Shown: positions 35,756 through 48,374, counted from the first letter of the stretch. The stretch: DNA of 64,000 nucleotides from Cycas panzhihuaensis (GCA_023213395.1 CM041465.1:199833741-199897740); one strand, 5' to 3'. Numbers and translations are program-made. Notes: generated by a model from the letters alone, not told the origin.

Positions 35756-36247
35756 GCTCTAATACCAAATATAGGAAATAATATGGACCCAAAATCACTC
35801 TGATACCAAATGTAAGAAAAATAATATAGGAGAACAAGGCAGAATATAGAATAAACTTCAATAGATCAATAGATCAATACAAATCTTCAATACATCAATG
35901 TTGTAGTGTAGCATAAACCATGAATGCATTGTATTGAAACCATATTGTGAGAAGTGAACATTACAAATTTCTCAATAAGGGTGCTATCTAAAGATACTAG
36001 GGTTGCACACCCCTCAATATTTATAATTTTAGGGGAGGAGGGAAGCTCCTTAACCCCTAAAATTTAAATTAATAATAAAATAATGCTAACTTAACTTAAA
36101 TGAAACTAACTCAAATTAACTTAAATCAAATTAAATCTTACCTTAACTTACCTACACATGTTGAGTACACACGTGTAAAATGAGGTTGATAAGGTGTACA
36201 ATCCTGGTTGGAAGGTGGGAGTAGAGTGATGACGATTAACTCCAACA
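35756..36247 (-). repeat. Element B PBS and 5' LTR
   Basis: Reversed PBS GCTCTAATACCAAA (35756-35769), then the LTR 35770-36247, which begins TATAGGAAATAATATGG (TG has become TA) and ends AACTCCAACA. As in the other LTR, an internal reversed PBS-like CTCTGATACCAAA follows at about 35799-35811. Confidence 0.85.
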
Positions 36248-36252
36248 GAAGA

Positions 36253-37100
36253 ATTTTCAAGTTAAAAGATAATAGTTTACATAGTTGCATTTATATTATT
36301 TTATTAAGAAGAAATATTTTGATATTTTACTTCATTCCTCATAGTGAATTGATTTAAAAATATTATTTATTATTTTCCTTTGAAAGAGTATTTAGTCTTA
36401 CTTATTAAAGTTCTTTTATTTCTTAATCTTAAAGGGAATCCTTTGTTGTCTAATCAAGACCATATTTAATACTTATTTTTCTCACATTAAAAAAGATAAT
36501 CACCTAAATTAGCCACCCTATTTCTTGCCTTATAAGGGGAATGATTAGGACCCATGATGTTACCACCATATATATGTCTTTGGCCTACTCATATTAGATG
36601 ACGAATGTCATTAGCTATGAGGTGTATTAGGTGGTAGGTTGAGGTGAAGAACCTATCTATTTCTAGAGTTTAGAGACCAAGACTAGACCTGAAGAGGGTG
36701 AGTGCCTTAGTTAGCAAAGCCATCACTACTAGATCTATCACTAGGCATAAGACTAGTGCAGGTGGATACATAAATTCTAGGGGTCTTATCACCTTCTTAG
36801 TAGCCTATTTACTAAGGTATATCAGTCTAAGTACTCACATACTGGTATATTGGGTCTCTGGTTTGTGACTTATGGGTAGGCACCACTAGACAGGATAACA
36901 ATTGAAGGTTTCCCTTAGAGACACTTAAATTTAGAGCCTATAAACCTTTGTAGGGACTATAACACTTATTAAATATTTGGGAATAACTATGAAACTTTAT
37001 TTTTTATGCACAATTTTAAAAATCTTATTTGGATGATTACAATTTTTAAGGGTATTCTTTTCAAAGGCACTTATCAAAGATCTAGTTGAGAAACAATTGC
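36253..37100 (+). other. Element E leader, right part, with block Y (36520-36960)
   Basis: E resumes after B. Block Y at 36520-36960 matches D 22240-22700: GATTAGGACCCATGATGTTA, GACCAAGACTAGACCTGAAG and CACCACTAGACAGGATAACA are shared landmarks. It lies about 150 bp upstream of the gag-like start, as in D. The copy is AT-richer than that of D, in line with greater age. Confidence 0.65.
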
Positions 37101-37104
37101 AGCC

Positions 37105-38215
37105 AACTTGGCAATATGATCATCCCTATGTTTGATGGTTCTAATTTCCTAAATTAGAGTAGGAGGATGAGATCCATCCTCATAGCTAATGATATGTGGG
37201 ATATTGTGAGAACATGGTATACAAAATTCGGATTAAATCCAATAGATCTTGAGAAACTAGCTTACAAAGAAAATGTCAAGAAGGGTAATGAGGTGCTTGC
37301 ACTGATATTTTGTGCACTTGAAGATTATATATTTCCTAGAGTAAGTGAGTTAGCATCATCTAAAGAGGCTTGGGATACTTTGCAGCTAATCTATGAAGGG
37401 GTTGCTTCATCCAAATTACAAACCTTAAGAAGTAAATTTGAAAATCTTAGAATGATGGCTAATGAATCAGTAACTAAATTTATGACCAAGGTGTAAGATA
37501 TTATCAATTAAATGAGATCTATTGGGGAAACACTGGCTGAACAAAGATTTAAAATAGTTGGCAACTAGTATTGAAGTATCAAAGGACTTGAGTACATTAA
37601 AAATAGAACAACTAAGTGCCCTATTAATAGAAGTAGAGAAACAATAGAATATAAATGATTCACTTGAACATGCCTTTATAACCAAAATAAAGATACAATC
37701 AAATTCTCAAGTTGGTACCTCCAAATCTAGGGACTAATCCCCAAAAGGGATAAATGAAAATCCCAAATAAGAAATGCACTAAGAAAGGCAAACAAAGTAT
37801 CAAGCTTCACATCAAAGATGATAAGGAGCAAATCAAAGGAATACTAACCACAATAGATATGAAAGTTAAGAAAGGAATCATGGGATAAACTAATGTTATA
37901 CAAATTATTAAGGGGACATGCAATCTTAAAGGACCAATCCTAATTATTCTAATAACAAACAAAGGGATAATCAAGCCCCATTTATGGAAAGAGGATGACC
38001 ATCCAATGTTGATAGGTCTTATCCTTATAGTAGAAGCCTTAACTTTAGAAGAAGAGATTCACTTTATTGTATATTTTGCAATCATGTTAGTCATACAAAA
38101 GACAAATGTTTTACCAAACATGGTCTACCAACTAAGGGAAGTATTAATATAGTTGTGGAAGCAAGGGAGAATAATAGTCTCTTTCTATACATCTTTATTA
38201 CTTATAAGGAAAAAG
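37105..38215 (+). pseudogene. Element E gag, heavily decayed
   Basis: Text parallel to D gag: LGNMIIPMFDGSNF (frame-shifted), SRRMRSILIANDMWDIVRTW from 37158, LALIFCALEDYIFPRVSELA, AWDTLQLIYEGVASSKLQTL and a stop at 37494, where D reads KIQDIVNQ. A CCHC knuckle persists at about 38065-38106 as CIFCNHVSHTKDKC, with the usual Gly as Ser. In between, a Lys/Asn/Gln-rich linker carries many stops. It cannot encode a functional protein. Confidence 0.8.
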
Positions 38216-38219
38216 ATGA

Positions 38220-41200
38220 TAGTCTATTAATTTAGGTTATTCCACTCATATGACCCGCAAACAACATATATTCAGAACTATGGATAGAACCAAAAAGGGA
38301 TCCATTATGTTTAGTGATGATAGCTCTCATGAGTCCATTGGAAGAGTTAATGTAGTGCTCCAAATAGAATCAAGAGACACCTAATATCTTGATGATGTAC
38401 TTTATGTGCTAGCCCTAAAGAAGAACCTTTTATTAGTAGGATAGATGATGGGCTAATATTACAAAGTTATATTTAACAATGGATAATGCACCATTAAAGA
38501 TAAAATAAGGAACAAGGTGGTAGTTTCCAAGAGCAAAATGATTAAGGATGGACTTTTTAAGTTAGTCCTTACTCCTTTTGACACATATGCTTTGAAAACA
38601 ATAATCAAGATTAACAGTGACATGTGGCACAAGAGATTTGGTCACATAAATTATAGTAGTTTGGCAATAATAAAGAAGATAGATATAGTTGATGGGTTAC
38701 CATACATTGAAGTGGATAAAAATATTTATGAAGGGTGGCTCCTTGGAAAACAACATAGATAAAGATTTCCAGATAACAACTATAGAGCCAATGGACCTCT
38801 CCAACTAGTATACATAGATATCTATGGTCCCATGGAAGTTCCCTTATTGGTAGGAGCTAGATATTTTATCACATTCATTGATGATTTTATAAGAAAAACT
38901 TGGGTTTATTTCCTAAAATTTAAGTCAGATACATTCCAACACTTTGTCAACTTCAAAACCTATGTGGAGAGACAAAGTGGATACAAAATCCTCTCCTTAA
39001 GATTAAATAATGGGTAAGAGTTCATCTTAAATGAGTTTAAGGCCTATTGTGCATATTATAGAATAAGGAAATAATTCATAAATCCCTATACTCCCTAACA
39101 AAATGGTGTAGCTAAAGGGAAGAATTGCACCATAATCAAAATAGCTAAGTGCATGTTAAAGGATAAAATATTGGGATATGAATTTTGGGTTGAAGTAGTT
39201 CACACAATCATTTATTTATTTAATAGTTGTACCACAAAAGAACTTAAGTGGAAGACTCCTGGAAAAGCTTAGATTGGATATAAACCTAGTATCCACCATT
39301 TAAGAGTTTTTGGATGCTTAGCCTATACTCATGTTCCTAAACAAACAAGGTCTAAGCTAGATGATCATAACATGAAATATATATTCATTGGGTATAATGA
39401 TGCCTCTAAATCTTACAAGGTTTATGATCCCAAATCTCAAAAAGTCATGGTGAGTATAGATGTTAAATTCTAAGAATATGATTACTATCACATTGACTAT
39501 GATCAAAATAAAAGGAATGGTGTCATGATAAACTTGATTCTACTACTAGGTCTAAATATATACCACCTAGGCAGGAATAAAGACAAACCATTGATGTATT
39601 AAGTAGGGAGGGAACCTCTTCTCAACCTTTACCATAAAGATTACCTAAATAGGTTTAAAAGAACCATGATATAGATAACATCTTGGATAATGACTGCACT
39701 CAAAGATCTACTCATACTCATAGGATGAATTTTTCCCTTATGAGTCAAGTTATGGAGACCCATGAGCCTCATACTTTTGACGAGGCCAATACACATGATA
39801 CTTGGAGAAAGACAATGGAGAAAGAATATAACTACATAGTAAAAAATAATACTTAGGAATTTATTGATCTTCCTTCCAACAAAAAGGCCATTGGTACTAA
39901 GTGGGTTTACAAAACTAAGTTTTGATCAGATAGATCAATTGACAAATATAAAGCTAGATTGGTAGCAAAAGGCTATGCCCAAATAGAAGGCATCGATTAC
40001 AGTGAAACATTTACCCTTATTTCATGTATGGAAACCATCCTTATGATGATGAGTTTGGTTACACAAATGAGATGGGATGTTCACCAAATGGATATTAAAA
40101 GTATATTTCTTAATAACTACATTAAAGAAGATATCTATGTCTCTCAACCCTAATGTTTTGAAGTCAGGGGTGAAGAAGACAAAGTGTATAAGCTTAAAAA
40201 GGCACTCTATAGGTTAAATTAAGCTCTAAGGGCATGGTATTCATGAATCAATAAATATTTCAGAGATCAAGGTTTTGAAAGGTCTCAATTATATCTAAAC
40301 TTGTATATCAAAATCAAGGGAGACTCCATTCTAATTGTGTAATTCTATGTAGATGACCTTGTCTACACTAGAAATGACTCCCATCTTTTATAAAACTTTA
40401 AGGAATCTATGTGCAAGGAGTTTAAGATAACAGATTTGGGTATAATGCATTACTTCTTAGGTTTGGAAGTATGGCAAGATAAAAATAGGATCTTTATTTC
40501 TTAAAGGAAGTACACCTTGGACTTACTCCAAACGTTTAAGATAAATGACTACAAACTTATAGCAACTCCAACTAAACTTAGGATCAAGCTGTCTAAACTT
40601 GATGATTTTGCACCTGTGGATCCCACACTCTATAGATAATTAATTATCAGTCTAATTTATTTAACCTTAACATGATGAGATATTATGCATACAGTCAGTG
40701 TAGTATCCAAATTTATGCAAGATCTTAAGACTACTCATTAGCAAGTAGCAAAAGGATCTTGCAATACCTCAAAGGCACAATAGAATATAGGTTGCATTAT
40801 AAATCTTCATCAAATTTCATATTGACTAGGTATATATATTCAAATTGGGCAGGTGACATTGATGATAAGAAATCCACTTCAGGTTAGACCTTTGGTTTAG
40901 GTTTAACAACCATATCATGGAGCACTAAGAAATAGAATACAATTTCCATATCTATAGCAGAAGTAGAATATAAATCAATAATCTCTTGTGCATATAAAAC
41001 TATATGGCTATAATGACTCTTACAAGATTTTTAGATTGAACAAAAAGGGCCAACTAAAATTTGGTATGACAATCAAAACACCATTTAGATGACTCTAAAT
41101 CTAGTATTTCATGACAAAACTAAGCACATCAAAACTTAGTATCACTTCATTTGAGAATTAGTTCAAGCAGGTGAGATCGAGTTAATATATTACAATGCTA

Positions 41201-41304
41201 AAGACCAAACAATAGATATATTTATAAAGCTATTAGGAAAGATCAAGTTTCATAAATTCAGAAATAAACTTAGAGTTCTATATAATGGACATTATGGAGG
41301 AGAA
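38220..41304 (+). pseudogene. Element E pol (PR-INT-RT-RNase H) and polypurine tract
   Basis: Domains in copia order, all broken. Protease remnant: STHMTRKQHIF (about 38237); the D-S-G has been lost. Pre-integrase: MWHKRFGHINYSSLAIIKK; CEGC now reads YEGW. Integrase: YFITFIDDFIRKTWVYFL (38858-38910), RLNNG-stop-EF, where the second Asp is Asn, and CLAYTHVPKQTRSKLDDHN. RT: DIKSIFLNN, where the first Asp remains, and FYVDDLVYTRND (about 40347-40380) with YVDD intact. RNase H: YSNWAGDIDDKKST, ISIAEVEYKS, WYDNQNTIQ-like text and the C-terminal FHKFRNKLRVL. GGAGGAGAA at 41296-41304 is the polypurine tract. Confidence 0.85.
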
Positions 41305-41351
41305 TGTTGAGATAATGCCCATTATTAAAGAATGTACAAGTTGACCTTGGG
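41305..41351 (+). repeat. Element E 3' LTR, first 47 bp
   Basis: It starts TGTTGAGATAATGCCC, matching the 5' LTR, and is cut after ACCTTGGG by element F. TTGGG (41347-41351) is the left TSD of F. Confidence 0.88.
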
Positions 41352-41607
41352 TGTTATGAATTTCCTTAAGGGGTTAACTAATTATTTATTAAATGAAAAA
41401 GTATCTTATAAATAGTTATGACCTTTATGTCAAGGGGCCTATTATGCACATATAAATATAGCCTCTAATATATTATGGATAATCACTTATATTTTATCAA
41501 TCAAATATATGGTCTTTTAATTATTTATTTATTCAATTACTCTTATGCTCATATGTGCTCTCTGGAATCTAGTGATCAGGCTCCGGTTATAGAAAAGGTC
41601 CATAACA
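41352..41607 (+). repeat. Element F 5' LTR
   Basis: TGTTATGAATTTCC to GGTCCATAACA. A TATA-like CATATAAATATAG around 41449-41461 is present in both LTRs. The LTR is short, in the size range of small non-autonomous LTR elements. Confidence 0.9.
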
Positions 41608-43103
41608 AGTGGTATCAAAGTTACTTTCCTGCTCATTTGGAAACCATCTTCAATTGCTCATTAAGTGAAGTAAATTGTAATAACTAGGTAGGGTTTTTAC
41701 TAACATCGCCCAACCAATCGATCTTAAATTCTTTGATGTGAAATTGATAATAGCATAATAATTGCCCTAGATTTGGCAAGTTCAAAGAGCAACATTAACA
41801 GGCTACACAACATATATATCAACTTGCATCATATATACTGCAATATATAAATAGGTAGAACTAATAGTCATGTCACCTAAATATATTAAATAATTGTGCA
41901 TCTTGAGTTAAATAATTACTTACTGTGATCATATATTCTTATGCAAATATAAGAGATTAACTAAAATTAACATTAAGGAGTTTAGGTGTCAGCTACCACC
42001 ACCTAGTAACACACATAGGGCAATAATAAGCAATTGTATAATATATCTATTATAAGGATGTAATCAAATTCATTGAGGATAAAAAAAAAAAAGAGACAAC
42101 TTAGATTAGAAAATCTCAACTCGAAATCATTTTAATAAAAATATCCATCAATGTTCTATTGATAATCTTTGTGCCAAAGGAAATATAGAACAAGGGATAA
42201 AATTAAAGATACTAGTAGCTACTATGAATAATTCTAGCCCATTGCCTCATATATTTAACATCCTCCTCCCTTGATTAAAAGAAAGCAAAGCATATATAAA
42301 ACATTGTGGTTCCTTTAGGTAAGATTATAAAATTTTGCATCATCCAAATACCATCATTTTAGACTTACATTGCCACCCACATATTTTCCAGATCCTCTAC
42401 AACGAGTTAGATCCATGTGCAATGTATGTTGTATAATAATATTAATAATTTCATCGTTCTTTTATCTAAATAATATTTTTGTGTGAACTTGGGTTTGAAC
42501 ATCATATTATACTTTACCCCAAATCAATAAATATATAAAACTCAATGGCATAAAATATTATATATCTCTTGGCATTGGGGTGTATATTATAAGAATCTAT
42601 GAAACATATATGATGAGCTAACTTGACTCATATTATTCTACCATTGGTACATAATCTGTTACTGCCATATCTATTTAAGGATGTATTAGCCCTAGGCATA
42701 AAACATATTTTTCCATTATCATATATTCGTATCACTGTATATCCATAGTGCATAGTTGCATAGCCTATCCATTTGAGGGCATTATTGTAATTGCCCTTTG
42801 CATATCCTTGCATTCTCTTTCGTGATATATATCTGCTACATATACTTATATACTTAAGAGTGGAATAATCTAACTGTAATGCTGACATATTATATCTACA
42901 AACTCCACCAAAATAGTTGGAAAAAGGCACATATTATTCTATTCACCATATACTTTTATTTCTTTGCATCAACAATTTAGCAAAATACTTTAGACTTTTT
43001 ATTTACGATCATACTATCGTCCTCTCTACATGTTGTTTTTCTCAATACACTAAGTATACTCCAAGACACTTTAATAATAATATATTGTGGCAATGCTAAG
43101 AGA

Positions 43104-43164
<61 letters not shown>

Positions 43165-43585
43165 TAGTTTACAAATATTTTATCAACTACATATAATATA
43201 TAGTCTACATTACATTGTTGTTCTAACTGAACACAACTTGAATAAGATGTAACTATAGTCTACTATATATATATTGCCCAATTCTACATTCACCTACTTC
43301 TTCCATATCAATGCCATGATCAAACAGTTGCAAAAATCATATTGATTCAATTATTAAGTCAATATTATTAAGTACTCTATCCTTTTCTAAGTCAGATTTT
43401 TCTATTTTAGTGTTATCTCTACACTACACGTATGAGAATTATAAGAAGAATCCCTCTTCCATTGACAAAGAATGTAGTTAAGCAAATTTTAGGGTTTACA
43501 AAGAAGAATATTATTACTACACCATATGCAGTTATGTCAAAACAATTTAGTTTTACATCAATAAATAATTTAAGCAAGTAGAAAA
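41608..43585 (+). other. Element F leader, unidentified, with (AT)n
   Basis: AT-rich DNA between PBS and the BRCT fragment. A pure AT dinucleotide run covers 43106-43161. A minus-strand open frame of 100 codons (42628-42930) matches nothing I know and is not counted as a gene. TACATCTCC-type words do not repeat. It may be element leader plus non-coding host DNA (for example a promoter or 5' UTR) brought with the captured gene. Confidence 0.4.
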
Positions 43586-44970
43586 ATGGGAGCATTATTT
43601 CAAGGAGTAAGATTTGTGTTAGTAGGATTTGACCCTATAACACGCAACAAATATGCAATAAAGATTGTGTAATGGGGCATTAATTGCGAGATAATATGAC
43701 ACAAATTATACTCACATCATTATTTACCAATTATCATACTATAATCCTACTTATGCTATGGCTAGGAAGGATGGAAAAGCATTGATTATATTTTTATGGA
43801 TTGTAGATAGTTTGACCAGTGGAATACTTGTGAATACTGATAATATATTATAAAAACTTGTAAGAAATATTATGGGCATTCTAGGTAGTGCATCCTTATG
43901 TATTTGCTTAACTGGGTATCGAGCTCAAGATCATTGTGACATTATGAGAATGGTTGAAATAATATGAACATAATTCATAAAGCCATTGATTTCAAGTGAA
44001 GTAACACATCTCATTTGTTATAAGCATGAAGGCAATAAGTACAAGGTTGCTAAACAAATAGGAATAAAGTTAGTCAATCATCATTGGCTTAAAGACTATT
44101 TGAAGACTTGGGCATTACTTCCCAAAGAAAATTACTTGAAAACTAGATTGAAAGTGGAACTTTTAGAAGAAAAGGTTGATCTGCATTTGTTAATAACATA
44201 TAACTAAGACTCATACAATTATTGTACTAGTTTACATGGACCTCTTTAGCCACCAAATTTAAAACTATTTTTATATTCTACATTGGCAAGATTATTTTTT
44301 ATAAATAAGGAATTACCAAAGATAAAAGTTTCACCAAAGAACATGTAGAAGCAAGGACTTATAGAAAATTGGAAAGAAATGAGAAGTTTTTAGATTTAGA
44401 AAGTGGAGATAAACATAAAGAATCTTCTCCAATGTTAATAAACCTCAATGATACTTACTTATTAGCATTAGATAAGAAATTAAATGAACAAGTAAAAAGA
44501 TTACAAGAGTTACATCGAGAGAATTTATTTCATCATGTAAGACATATGGATAAATCTATTAATAATGCAGATGAGGATGACACATCTATATTAAAAGCCA
44601 CGGGAATACAAGATCATGCAATACCAGAAGAAAAAGAGCCTACAAATCAAATCATAATATCAACATATGATTTGAGCATACAAGAAGAAGAAAATAATAT
44701 ACAAGAAAATAAGGACAACTTGTTGGTAGCTGACTAGATAAAATATTAGTGTTATTCATAAAAGAAAATATAACAATTTATAAAAATATCAAGTATATGC
44801 CAAAATGGTCTCTAATGCCAGTGGTAATTTCTACATTTCTTGATCTATCTAAACAAAAATTACTGATACCAATAATATCAAGATCACCTCTAAGTCCATT
44901 TGAGAAGTTTTCAAGTATTGGTATAAAACCTTACATTCTAGGACAATACTACTTATATCGATAGATTAAA
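43586..44970 (+). pseudogene. Captured BRCT-domain protein gene, frame-broken
   Basis: It starts MGALFQGVRFVLVGFDPI at 43586, the usual N-terminus of a plant tandem-BRCT protein. Later come YAMARKDGKALI, VDSLTSGILVNTDNIL, SLCICLTGYRAQDHCDIMRM, FIKPLISSEVTHLICYKHEG, NKYKVAKQIGIKLVNHHWLK and TWALLPKENY. That covers two BRCT domains, including the typical THLI and W of the second. An acidic, low-complexity region follows (44369-44737), with ARTYRKLERNEKFLDL, an NLNDTYLLAL stretch and EEKEPTNQ, then a separate frame ending SPLSPFEKFSSIGIKPYILG (44881-44940). BRCT proteins bind phosphopeptides in DNA repair. The coding text is nearly continuous for ~1.4 kb with indels and stops. No clear intron is seen, which would suit capture from spliced mRNA. 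Confidence 0.82.
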
Positions 44971-45348
44971 GTCAAAATTGAATGGAAGATACCATGGCAA
45001 TAATCTATATCCTACTGGTAAAAGCATACAAGAATTTAACATTTTTGTAATTGACATCTACTAAAGTATTTTAATTAGTCCACAACAATATCAACTCATT
45101 CAAGCTTACCATTATATGCATATTCATTATTATTTGAAGTTCTAACATGTATGACTTGATGACATGCATCAGATGATTATGGCATTCTTTTATTAACAAG
45201 AGGAGATACCACACTAATCATTATATTAATTAGGTTTCAAAGATAAAATATTTCAAGAAGAAGATCTTGTTATGAACCACCTTGAAGGAAGTAATCAACT
45301 AATCATTTGAATATGTTTCGTGGGCAAAATATCTTAAGGGGAAGGAAT

Positions 45349-45604
45349 TGTTATGAACCTCCTTAAGGGGTTAATTAATTGTTTATTAAATGAAAAGGTA
45401 TCTTGTAAATAGTTATAACCTTTATGTTAAGGGGCCTATTATGCACATATAAATATAGCCTCAAATGTATTATGGATAATCACTTATCTTTTATCAATCA
45501 AATATATGGTCTTTTGACTATTTATTTATTTAATTGCTCTTGTGCTCATGTGTGCTCTCTGAAATCTGATGATTGGGCTCTAGTTATGGAAAGGGTCTAT
45601 AATA
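45349..45604 (+). repeat. Element F 3' LTR
   Basis: TGTTATGAACCTCC to GGTCTATAATA; the CA end has become TA. It is preceded by the polypurine tract AAGGGGAAGGAAT at 45336-45348. Confidence 0.9.
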
Positions 45605-45875
45605 TTGGGCCCCTAAATGCCACCTTGATCCACCTAGAGCTATTGTGTAGTTGTTAACAAGCTGATCAAGTAAGTATTAAATATTATTTTATTTATTTTT
45701 AATTATTCGATTGATATGATAGGTTGAGGTTGTCCACTACCTCCCAAAACTATATAATTAAACGAAATACCTCCCTAGTATTTTTTAACACTACTAGACA
45801 ATATTGAAAAGCTTATTTGACTCTCATGATGGATATGTGACTACTATTTAGCCTACTCTACTCCTCATACCAATA
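45605..45875 (+). repeat. Element E 3' LTR, remainder
   Basis: After the right TSD of F (45605-45609) the E LTR continues at CCCCTAAATGCCACCTTGAT, parallel to 18160 onward, and ends TCATACCAATA, with CA changed to TA, next to TSD AAGTA. Confidence 0.88.
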
Positions 45876-45880
45876 AAGTA

Positions 45881-47935
45881 TATACATCCTTGTATATATT
45901 TTTTATCATCCATCTACTACGGCATGAATATCATAGGCTTTTAACTCTATATTATCTCATTATCTCAAAGCAAACCATTTATAGCTTCTTCTCATTTGTG
46001 ATACTAATATATCTAGCATTACTTTTATAGGTGGATCTCTTATTGATTGATCCTTGAACTTACAAGCTCTAGTTTCTTATATCCTAGTTACATATTATAT
46101 CCACTTGTAGCTATCCTTAAGGAAAAATTAAGAGATTATAGAGGAAAGGTATGGAATATAGAAATTATATTAGGAAGGTAGATTTTGGAAATAAGGAGTA
46201 GAAATATAAAGGTAGGATTACTTGTAAGGGTTATAGAATGTAAGGGTTAAATTACATGAGGGGAGGTATATATAGATATATATTAAGGATAGGGAATTAA
46301 AAAATGTAAGGTATAAAGGATATAAATGAGTTGTATTAGGGGAAATACTAGTGGGGAGCATATATAGAGACTTAAAAGGGGAATAGGATACATGATGGCT
46401 AGATTGGATAAGAGGTAGACAAAAATGATTTATGGGTGATGAATCTAGATCTACTAGTGAATTTGGGATTTGATTAGAAGAAAGAAAATGAGTAGGGAAT
46501 AAGAACTAGGTATTCCTTATAGGAAAAGTATTTTATCAATGGTATATGAAGATGATTTATAGAGTAGTATAAAGGGTTAAGGGGAAATAATATAGGGCAA
46601 TAAGATGGTTACTAGTAATGAGGGTGGGGGTATAGAGGGAAAAAGGGAAATGCTTTATATGGGGGATGCATAATAATAGTAGTAGACATTGAAACTTACT
46701 AAGAGAGGGTTAGAAGAGGAGGGATATAGGGGTGGTGATAAAGAGACTTCCTTGTGAATATGACATTAAAGGGTATCTCAAGTAGAATAGGAATTTCATC
46801 TACTAGGAATATAGGACCTAAGGCTTTAAGTCCTAATATATTTATAGGATTTTGTAGTATAAGACTAAGGAGGGAGGTGGGTGAGTAGGGGAGTTTACAA
46901 GGCTATAGAACCTAAAAACTAAGATAAACTTTAAAAAGAAATAGGTAAATACAAGATATAATTATAATTTAAATCAAGTACCTTTTCAAACTTAGTTTGC
47001 ATCTTAGATCCTTCCTCAAGTGAGTCATTGATGGGATTTTCCTTACTTGTTTCATATGAGTCATTTATAGCTTTATAGTACTACTCATGCATAGGCTTCT
47101 TATTGGATTTTTCTTCAATTTTATCATCTAGTTCTTCATGCATGTAACTTGTCTTTTCTTCATGTAGATCCTTTATAAGCTCCACACTAGATTATTTTTT
47201 GACTTGATTTTAGAAGAGGTAAGATTTCTTATTGCTTACTTTTGATGTCTTCCTCTTGATATTTATCTTTAAAGTTTATAATTTCTTCATATGTATAATC
47301 TTTATTGTATTCACACCACTACTTTATAATCTAGAGAAAATTTGTTGAGAAATGCTCCCAACCAGGGTAATCTAAATGTTTATCTACTTTATAATCTTAA
47401 GCTTGTCTACCTATATATTCCCAAATATATGAGGAAAATACCTTTATTCCCATATGGGGATAAATATTAAATCCTCTTTTAACCTTATACAACCATTCTA
47501 TTAGTCGTACTCCTCCATCTTCAATAAAAATTGACATACTTATTATAATTTCACTGTAGGGCCTTATTATTAAGTATTAACTTCTAATATAATTTAAAAC
47601 ATAAAATGGGAGCCAAAATACATCATATAATGGTCCATTTTAAAGTTATTTGAACTAGGATACCAAAACTTAAAAAAAAAAAAAATTAAGAACTCTAGAA
47701 GAAGTTATGCCTCTTTTAAATCGAGTTATAATTAGGGTTTTTAGGGATTGGAATAATACCTTTTACTAAAATACTAATAACTTTTAACTTTGATATCTAG
47801 TCAATATGAAACCAATTTTAAAAGAAAGTAGACATCAATACTTATAAATTTAAAAAATATTTGAGTTCAATTAGATGCATATGGCTAAATTTATTACTAT
47901 TTGAAGTTGTAATTACAGATTTTAGTGAAGGAAAA
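45881..47935 (-). other. Element M interior with an unrecognised coding remnant
   Basis: A purine-rich plus strand (46120-46920, many AGG/GGA words) corresponds to a pyrimidine-rich minus strand. On the minus strand around 47525-47200 a frame keeps protein-like text: GGVRLIEWLYKVKRGFNIYP, KVFSSYIWEYIGRQA, YPGWEHFSTNFL and YTYEEIINFKDKYQEED, with stops at original Trp or Gln positions. Its aromatic content suggests a real former protein, but I do not recognise the family. It could be a gag or a captured gene. Confidence 0.4.
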
Positions 47936-48374
47936 TAATGTTTGTAGGACTATGCTCTGATACCAAATGAAGAAACAATAATAGCAGGAGAACAAGGCAG
48001 AACATATATCAAATAACCATAAACCAATATTGCATCAATGTATCAATGTATCACAATCACAATAGCATAAATACATGAAAGCCTTGTTGTTCAATCCATT
48101 GTAGTAGAAATGAGCATTACAAATCTCTTCAAAGGTAGGCGGTGTTTAAAAGACACTAGGGTTGTACACCCCACAATATAAATAGTTTTGGGGGAGGAGA
48201 GAAACTCCTCAACTCCTGAATTCAAAATAACAATAAAATAATATTTACTTAACTCAAATGAAACTAACTCAACTTACCTTAACTTACCTTGACATGTTAA
48301 GCATCACATGTCTAAATTGAGGTGCTGATCACAGTAGGTAAGAGGGAGTTGAGTGATGACATTACACTCGAACA
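47936..48374 (-). repeat. Element C left LTR (inverted)
   Basis: In plus-strand reading it starts TGAAGGAAAATAATG and ends ACTCGAACA next to the reversed polypurine tract TTCTCCCCCTTAA. It contains one reversed internal PBS copy, GCTCTGATACCAAA, at about 47955-47968. Confidence 0.82.

Larger units (their letters stand above)
29584..36247 (-). mobile_element. Element B: non-autonomous LTR element with host-gene cargo
   Basis: LTRs of about 480 bp (29584-30063 and 35770-36247) have outer flanks GAAGC and GAAGA, a TSD with one mismatch. The reversed polypurine tract TTCTCCCCCTT (30064-30074) and reversed PBS GCTCTAATACCAAA (35756-35769) give minus orientation. The interior holds a decayed A-type gag frame, block X, a short GC-rich tract, the cargo at about 32520-33900 and a swollen AT-rich leader. 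LTRs differ at roughly 9 percent of sites by eye. It is inserted in the leader of E. No polymerase genes are present. Confidence 0.88.
41352..45604 (+). mobile_element. Element F: LTR element carrying a BRCT gene, no gag or pol
   Basis: Both LTRs are 256 bp (41352-41607 and 45349-45604) and start TGTTATGAA. TSD TTGGG is perfect (41347-41351 and 45605-45609). PBS TGGTATCAAAG (41610-41620) and polypurine tract AAGGGGAAGGAAT (45336-45348) set plus orientation. The 3.7 kb interior has no Gag, protease, integrase, RT or RNase H trace. Instead, its 3' half is a BRCT-protein fragment in the sense orientation. LTRs differ at roughly 9 percent by eye. It sits in the 3' LTR of E. It must have moved with proteins from another element; its LTRs resemble none of the others here. 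Confidence 0.92.
18113..45875 (+). mobile_element. Element E: old Ty1/copia element, split by D, B and F
   Basis: The 5' LTR 18113-18425 (313 bp) and the 3' LTR 41305-41351 plus 45610-45875 (47 + 266 = 313 bp) match in length once F is removed. Perfect TSD AAGTA lies at 18108-18112 and 45876-45880. Removing D, B and F with their TSDs leaves about 8.3 kb, close to D. The order is LTR, PBS, long leader, gag, protease, integrase, RT, RNase H, LTR, i.e. copia order. LTRs differ at roughly 14 percent of sites by eye and the ORFs are riddled with stops, so this is older than the elements inside it. Confidence 0.9.

Noticed and set aside
42628-42930. 100-codon minus-strand frame in element F
   Set aside because: No family resemblance, opposite to the element and the captured BRCT text; could be chance in AT-rich DNA.
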